Positions 61,086-64,000 of a DNA stretch of 64,000 bases are shown here, piece after piece. Each line of letters starts with the position of its first letter. The stretch's first letter is position 1. The notes beneath the pieces are model-generated. The model was not told the DNA's origin. It saw nothing but the letters and a program-made list of their open reading frames with translations, and searched no databases. The position numbers and the translations under genes were made by a program. Source of the DNA: Pigoraptor chileana (lineage: Eukaryota > Opisthokonta > Filasterea); contig CALSCR010000578.1 in the NCBI GenBank assembly GCA_943704495.1, forward strand, positions 1 to 64,000, given 5' to 3'.

Positions 61086-61588
61086 ATTCCAAAAGCGTCG
61101 TCGAACTCACTTCTTCTGCTCAGTTCACAGGTGAGCCTTTGCTTATTTATTCCATTGCGCGTGTAAAGTGTTTGACGGCCGTGTCCCCAAAGCGCAACTG
61201 AGTGCTGAGCCCCCATAGGGTTAGTGTCGGTTTGTGTGTCATAATTGGGGTCACACGGCAACGTAACAGGCCGTCTCCACCAATAGCGTTGTGGCTGCAT
61301 TGATTACATCGTCATGCAGTCATGCTGACATCACATACGTAATGACGCACTTATACGTATGCGTCATCCTTGCGTCAGTCTCCTTCCGAGCCCATGACGT
61401 CAGACGATGTCACCACACTGCAGTCAACTCACTGGTCGAAGTGAACTCAAGTGCACACGCAGTTCATGAGAATGCCACACACTTTCGCAAACATATATTA
61501 TCACTTTTCCCGTTACTCCAATCTGCAGTGTATTTGACTGGTTGTATCAAGCTTGTGCGTTTTATATTCGAACGAGGTAGTCTCAGCT
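61086..61588. promoter_or_regulatory. Divergent promoter with clustered TGACG (bZIP/CRE-like) sites
   Basis: This lies between the carboxypeptidase and SLP2 start codons. It contains a perfect CRE (TGACGTCA, 61395-61402) and an inverted pair ATGACGCA (61342-61349) / TGCGTCAT (61360-61367) with a 10-base spacer. Further TGACATCA (61326-61333) and GCGTCAG (61372-61378) matches lie within 80 bases. bZIP binding is inferred from motif density. Confidence 0.5.
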
Positions 61589-63940
61589 ATGTCACTTCGG
61601 TTCGCGTCCTCGCTGGCAAGGCCGTATGCCCGCGCGATCCTCGCAACTACCGTGCGAAATGTATGTAATTGACTGCCTCTATTGTGCTTTTCTCTCTATG
61701 CCTTTAAGCCGTTTTCAAGTGTGGCGTCATTTTCTACTATGGAAAATGGCCTTCTGCAATGATGGGCTTAGACTTCAGTCAGAGAAGATATAACAAATGC
61801 GAAATTTGTGTTGCGGCATTGAGCAGGGCGGAGTGCTTCCGCGTGTCGCTGGCAGCGGCCACCGCGCAGCCCTTGTGACGCCCGCTTCACTGCAGGTTGC
61901 AGAGTACCACGCCGGTCGCCGCCATAAGAAGCCCATCAATACTGTGAGTGGTCACGTGCGTCTGGTTGTGCTCCACTTGCATTCTGCAGTGCCCCATTTA
62001 GAGAATGCAATGCCAATAATAATAATCTGGTGTCGAACACACATGCTGCAGATCATCAATTTTGTGCCGCAGCAAGAAGCATGGGTGATTGAGCGCTTTG
62101 GTAAGTTTCACCGCGTGCTTGAGCCCGGTGTTAATATACTCCTCCCTATCATCGACGACATCAAGTACGTCCACAGCCTCAAAGAACTCGCACTGGACAT
62201 CCCTTCGCAGTCTGCCATCACGCAAGGTTAGTGCGCGATGTGCACGCTGCTGTTTTCAAACTATGTGCATTTGATTCACTTGAGATGCCTTCTGGGCTTG
62301 AGTTAAATTGCTGCATTTGATCGCGCAGACAATGTCACTCTCCATCTCGATGGCGTTCTCTATCTCAAAGTGGAGGATCCAAAGCAGGTACGCTCACATT
62401 CTCTTGTTGTTATGACCTGTAGATGTACCCAAATTCATCACAACTGTTCGTGATCGTCCATCGCCTTGTTCTTTTCTCCCAGGCTTCATACGGGGTGGAA
62501 GATCCCGAGTATGCTGTTAAGCAGCTCGCGCAAACCACGATGCGTTCCGAGATCGGCAAAATGCGTCTTGATGACGTGTTCAGAGAGCGTGCGAGTCTCA
62601 ATCTGCACATTGTCGATGCCATAAACTCTGCGGCGGCCGTGTGGGGCATCCGGTGTCTCCGCTACGAAATCCGTCTGTATTCGATTGCTTTTCTCCTTGC
62701 ATATGCATTTATACAACCTCCTCTGCAATTGGTGTTGTTAGAACATATCTCTTATCAGTGCCCTCACGAATTTTCGCCCTGATTTGACTGTGTTGTTAAT
62801 CGTACACAAACCGATTTTCTTTCCAATAGGTGACATCCAGCTCCCCGACAAGGTTGTTGAGTCCATGCAGACGCAGGTTGCCGCCGAACGCAAAAAGCGC
62901 GCTGCTATCTTGGAATCGGAAGGTACGTGCCGTCTTTTGCGGCTGCTCTCGGATTCAGTTGGTCTCAATTATTATCCTACATTTTCTTTGTGTGTGTGCT
63001 ATTTATTCCAAGTGCGCGAATGTGTGATGCGTAGGCGATGTCTGAGTACGTTTGGTGGTACTTGCATTTTGTAACCCTGCATGCATGCTTGTGTCTGTCC
63101 GTGGTGGTGTGCAGGTGCAAGGGAGTCGGCTGTCAACATAGCCGAGGGTAACAAGACGGCACAGATCCTCGCATCTGAGGCACGCAAGGAGGAGCAGGTT
63201 AACATCGCAAACGGTAAGGCCTCTGGTTTCTTTTTCTCCACTCAAAGGGGCACTTCTTTTCTCCCCGTGACAGGACCTCTGTCATTCATACGTGTGTTAA
63301 GGCCGTTGCTTCATTCTCTGCTGTGTTGTTATTTCGTATTGCAGGCGAGGCACAGGCCATCATCGCCAGGGCAGAGGCCACTGCGCAGTCTATTGAACGG
63401 ATCGCCAAGGCCATCGCATCGAATGGAGGCAAGGACGCCGTTTCCATGACGGTTGCTGAGCAGTATGTCGAGGTAAGAACTTGTATCTAATTTTTAAAAC
63501 GACATGTCTGTGTGCGTGTATGTGTGTATGCGTGTGAACATATGTCCTCACTCGCCCCCAATGGTGCGAAGGAAGCCGGTTGTTGTTCTGACGGCGACGA
63601 GTATTGTTGTCACTTCCGTCTGTTTGCGGATGCTGTCACGCTAACAAATTGCAATCTGTCTCGCAACCCAGGCCTTTTCCAAGTTGGCCAAGACTGGAAC
63701 CACTATTCTTCTCCCTGCACACACAAACGACGCCGGATCTATGGTTGCTCAGGTGAGTGTTTTGTTCGCTTGTGGTGCACTCATGGATCGACGAGACAGC
63801 CTTTTTCTTGTAGCTCATGTTCGAATGCTTCCTTCAACATTCAGGCCATGTCTATTTTCGACACTGTCCGCCGCCAGTCGCCGCACGCTGAGGGCAAGGT
63901 CGCTGATGCTGTCGGAAAGATTGCGGATAAGTCCCATTAA
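61589..63940 (+). CDS. STOML2: Stomatin-like protein 2 (mitochondrial SPFH/prohibitin family)
   Basis: Ten exons (61589-61660, 61896-61943, 62052-62226, 62329-62387, 62483-62672, 62830-62922, 63115-63213, 63345-63472, 63672-63752, 63845-63940) join in phase to 346 residues; human SLP-2 has 356. MSLRFASSLARPYARAIL is a typical mitochondrial presequence. The SPFH domain follows: INFVPQQEAWVIERFGKFHR, VLEPGVNILLPIIDDI, DNVTLHLDGVLYLKVEDPKQ, ASYGVEDPEYAVKQLAQTTM and WGIRCLRYEIRDIQLPD. Next are the coiled-coil QVAAERKKRAAILESEG and ASEARKEEQVNIANG stretches, ending in VAEQYVEAFSKLAK and TILLPAHTND. SLP-2 organises cardiolipin-rich inner-membrane domains and binds prohibitins and proteases. The short second exon (16 codons) is the least certain. 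Confidence 0.92.
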
Positions 63941-64000
63941 GGGCTAAATTGCTTGAAAAAATGACGAATAGCATTGATGCCGTCAAATACATTTTGTATT

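Overview
The window is nuclear DNA from a eukaryote, almost certainly unicellular. Genes are dense and carry many short GT-AG introns, mostly about 100-250 bases. Many introns and spacers hold (GT)n/(CA)n microsatellites. No tRNA or rRNA gene was recognised. The gene set (a Dictyostelium tiny-macrocysts-like membrane protein, an adhesion-type GPCR with a GAIN/GPS module, DDA1, a MOV10-type helicase, a NEDD4-type C2 domain, stomatin-like protein 2) fits a heterotrophic protist, perhaps near Amoebozoa or Obazoa. The species cannot be named from this sequence.

Layout, left to right: the 5' end of a NEDD4-like ubiquitin ligase (minus, cut by the window edge); a tiny-macrocysts-like membrane protein (minus, 2.7-7.6 kb); a broken RHS/Crinkler-type ATPase-nuclease fossil (minus, 8.5-10.9 kb) beside a pair of inverted repeats; the first exon of LSM6 (minus) head to head with the 5' half of a guanylate kinase (plus), both apparently truncated; an ELO fatty-acid elongase (plus, 15.1-16.0 kb); a six-exon CobW/COG0523 GTPase (minus, 16.4-18.4 kb); a five-exon DDA1 gene (plus, 18.8-19.7 kb); a MOV10-type RNA helicase (plus, 20.4-22.8 kb); a CAMK-like kinase (plus, 24.1-26.7 kb); a probably lipidated EF-hand protein (plus, 27.7-29.6 kb); a SAP-like, RS-rich membrane protein (minus, 30.7-33.2 kb); a mitochondrial-looking betaine-aldehyde-dehydrogenase-like enzyme (plus, 34.3-38.2 kb); a giant adhesion GPCR (minus, 38.8-57.3 kb); a serine carboxypeptidase (minus, 58.5-61.1 kb); and stomatin-like protein 2 (plus, 61.6-63.9 kb).

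The most remarkable locus is the 18.4 kb receptor gene. It has a signal peptide, at least eight long glycine-rich modules that look like a beta-solenoid adhesin, an EGF-like domain, eight fibronectin III domains largely on symmetric phase 1-1 exons, a mucin-like stretch, a hormone-receptor-like domain, GAIN/GPS and seven transmembrane helices. It contains a recent near-identical tandem duplication next to an assembly gap, so the true module number is unknown.

Most of the other genes are unrelated housekeeping or signalling genes. Several adjacent pairs are divergent and share short promoter regions: LSM6/guanylate kinase, CobW/DDA1, and carboxypeptidase/SLP2. The last of these carries a dense cluster of bZIP-type TGACG sites. 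Exon models were built by hand from splice signals, phase continuity and protein family resemblance, and no alignment or search was run.
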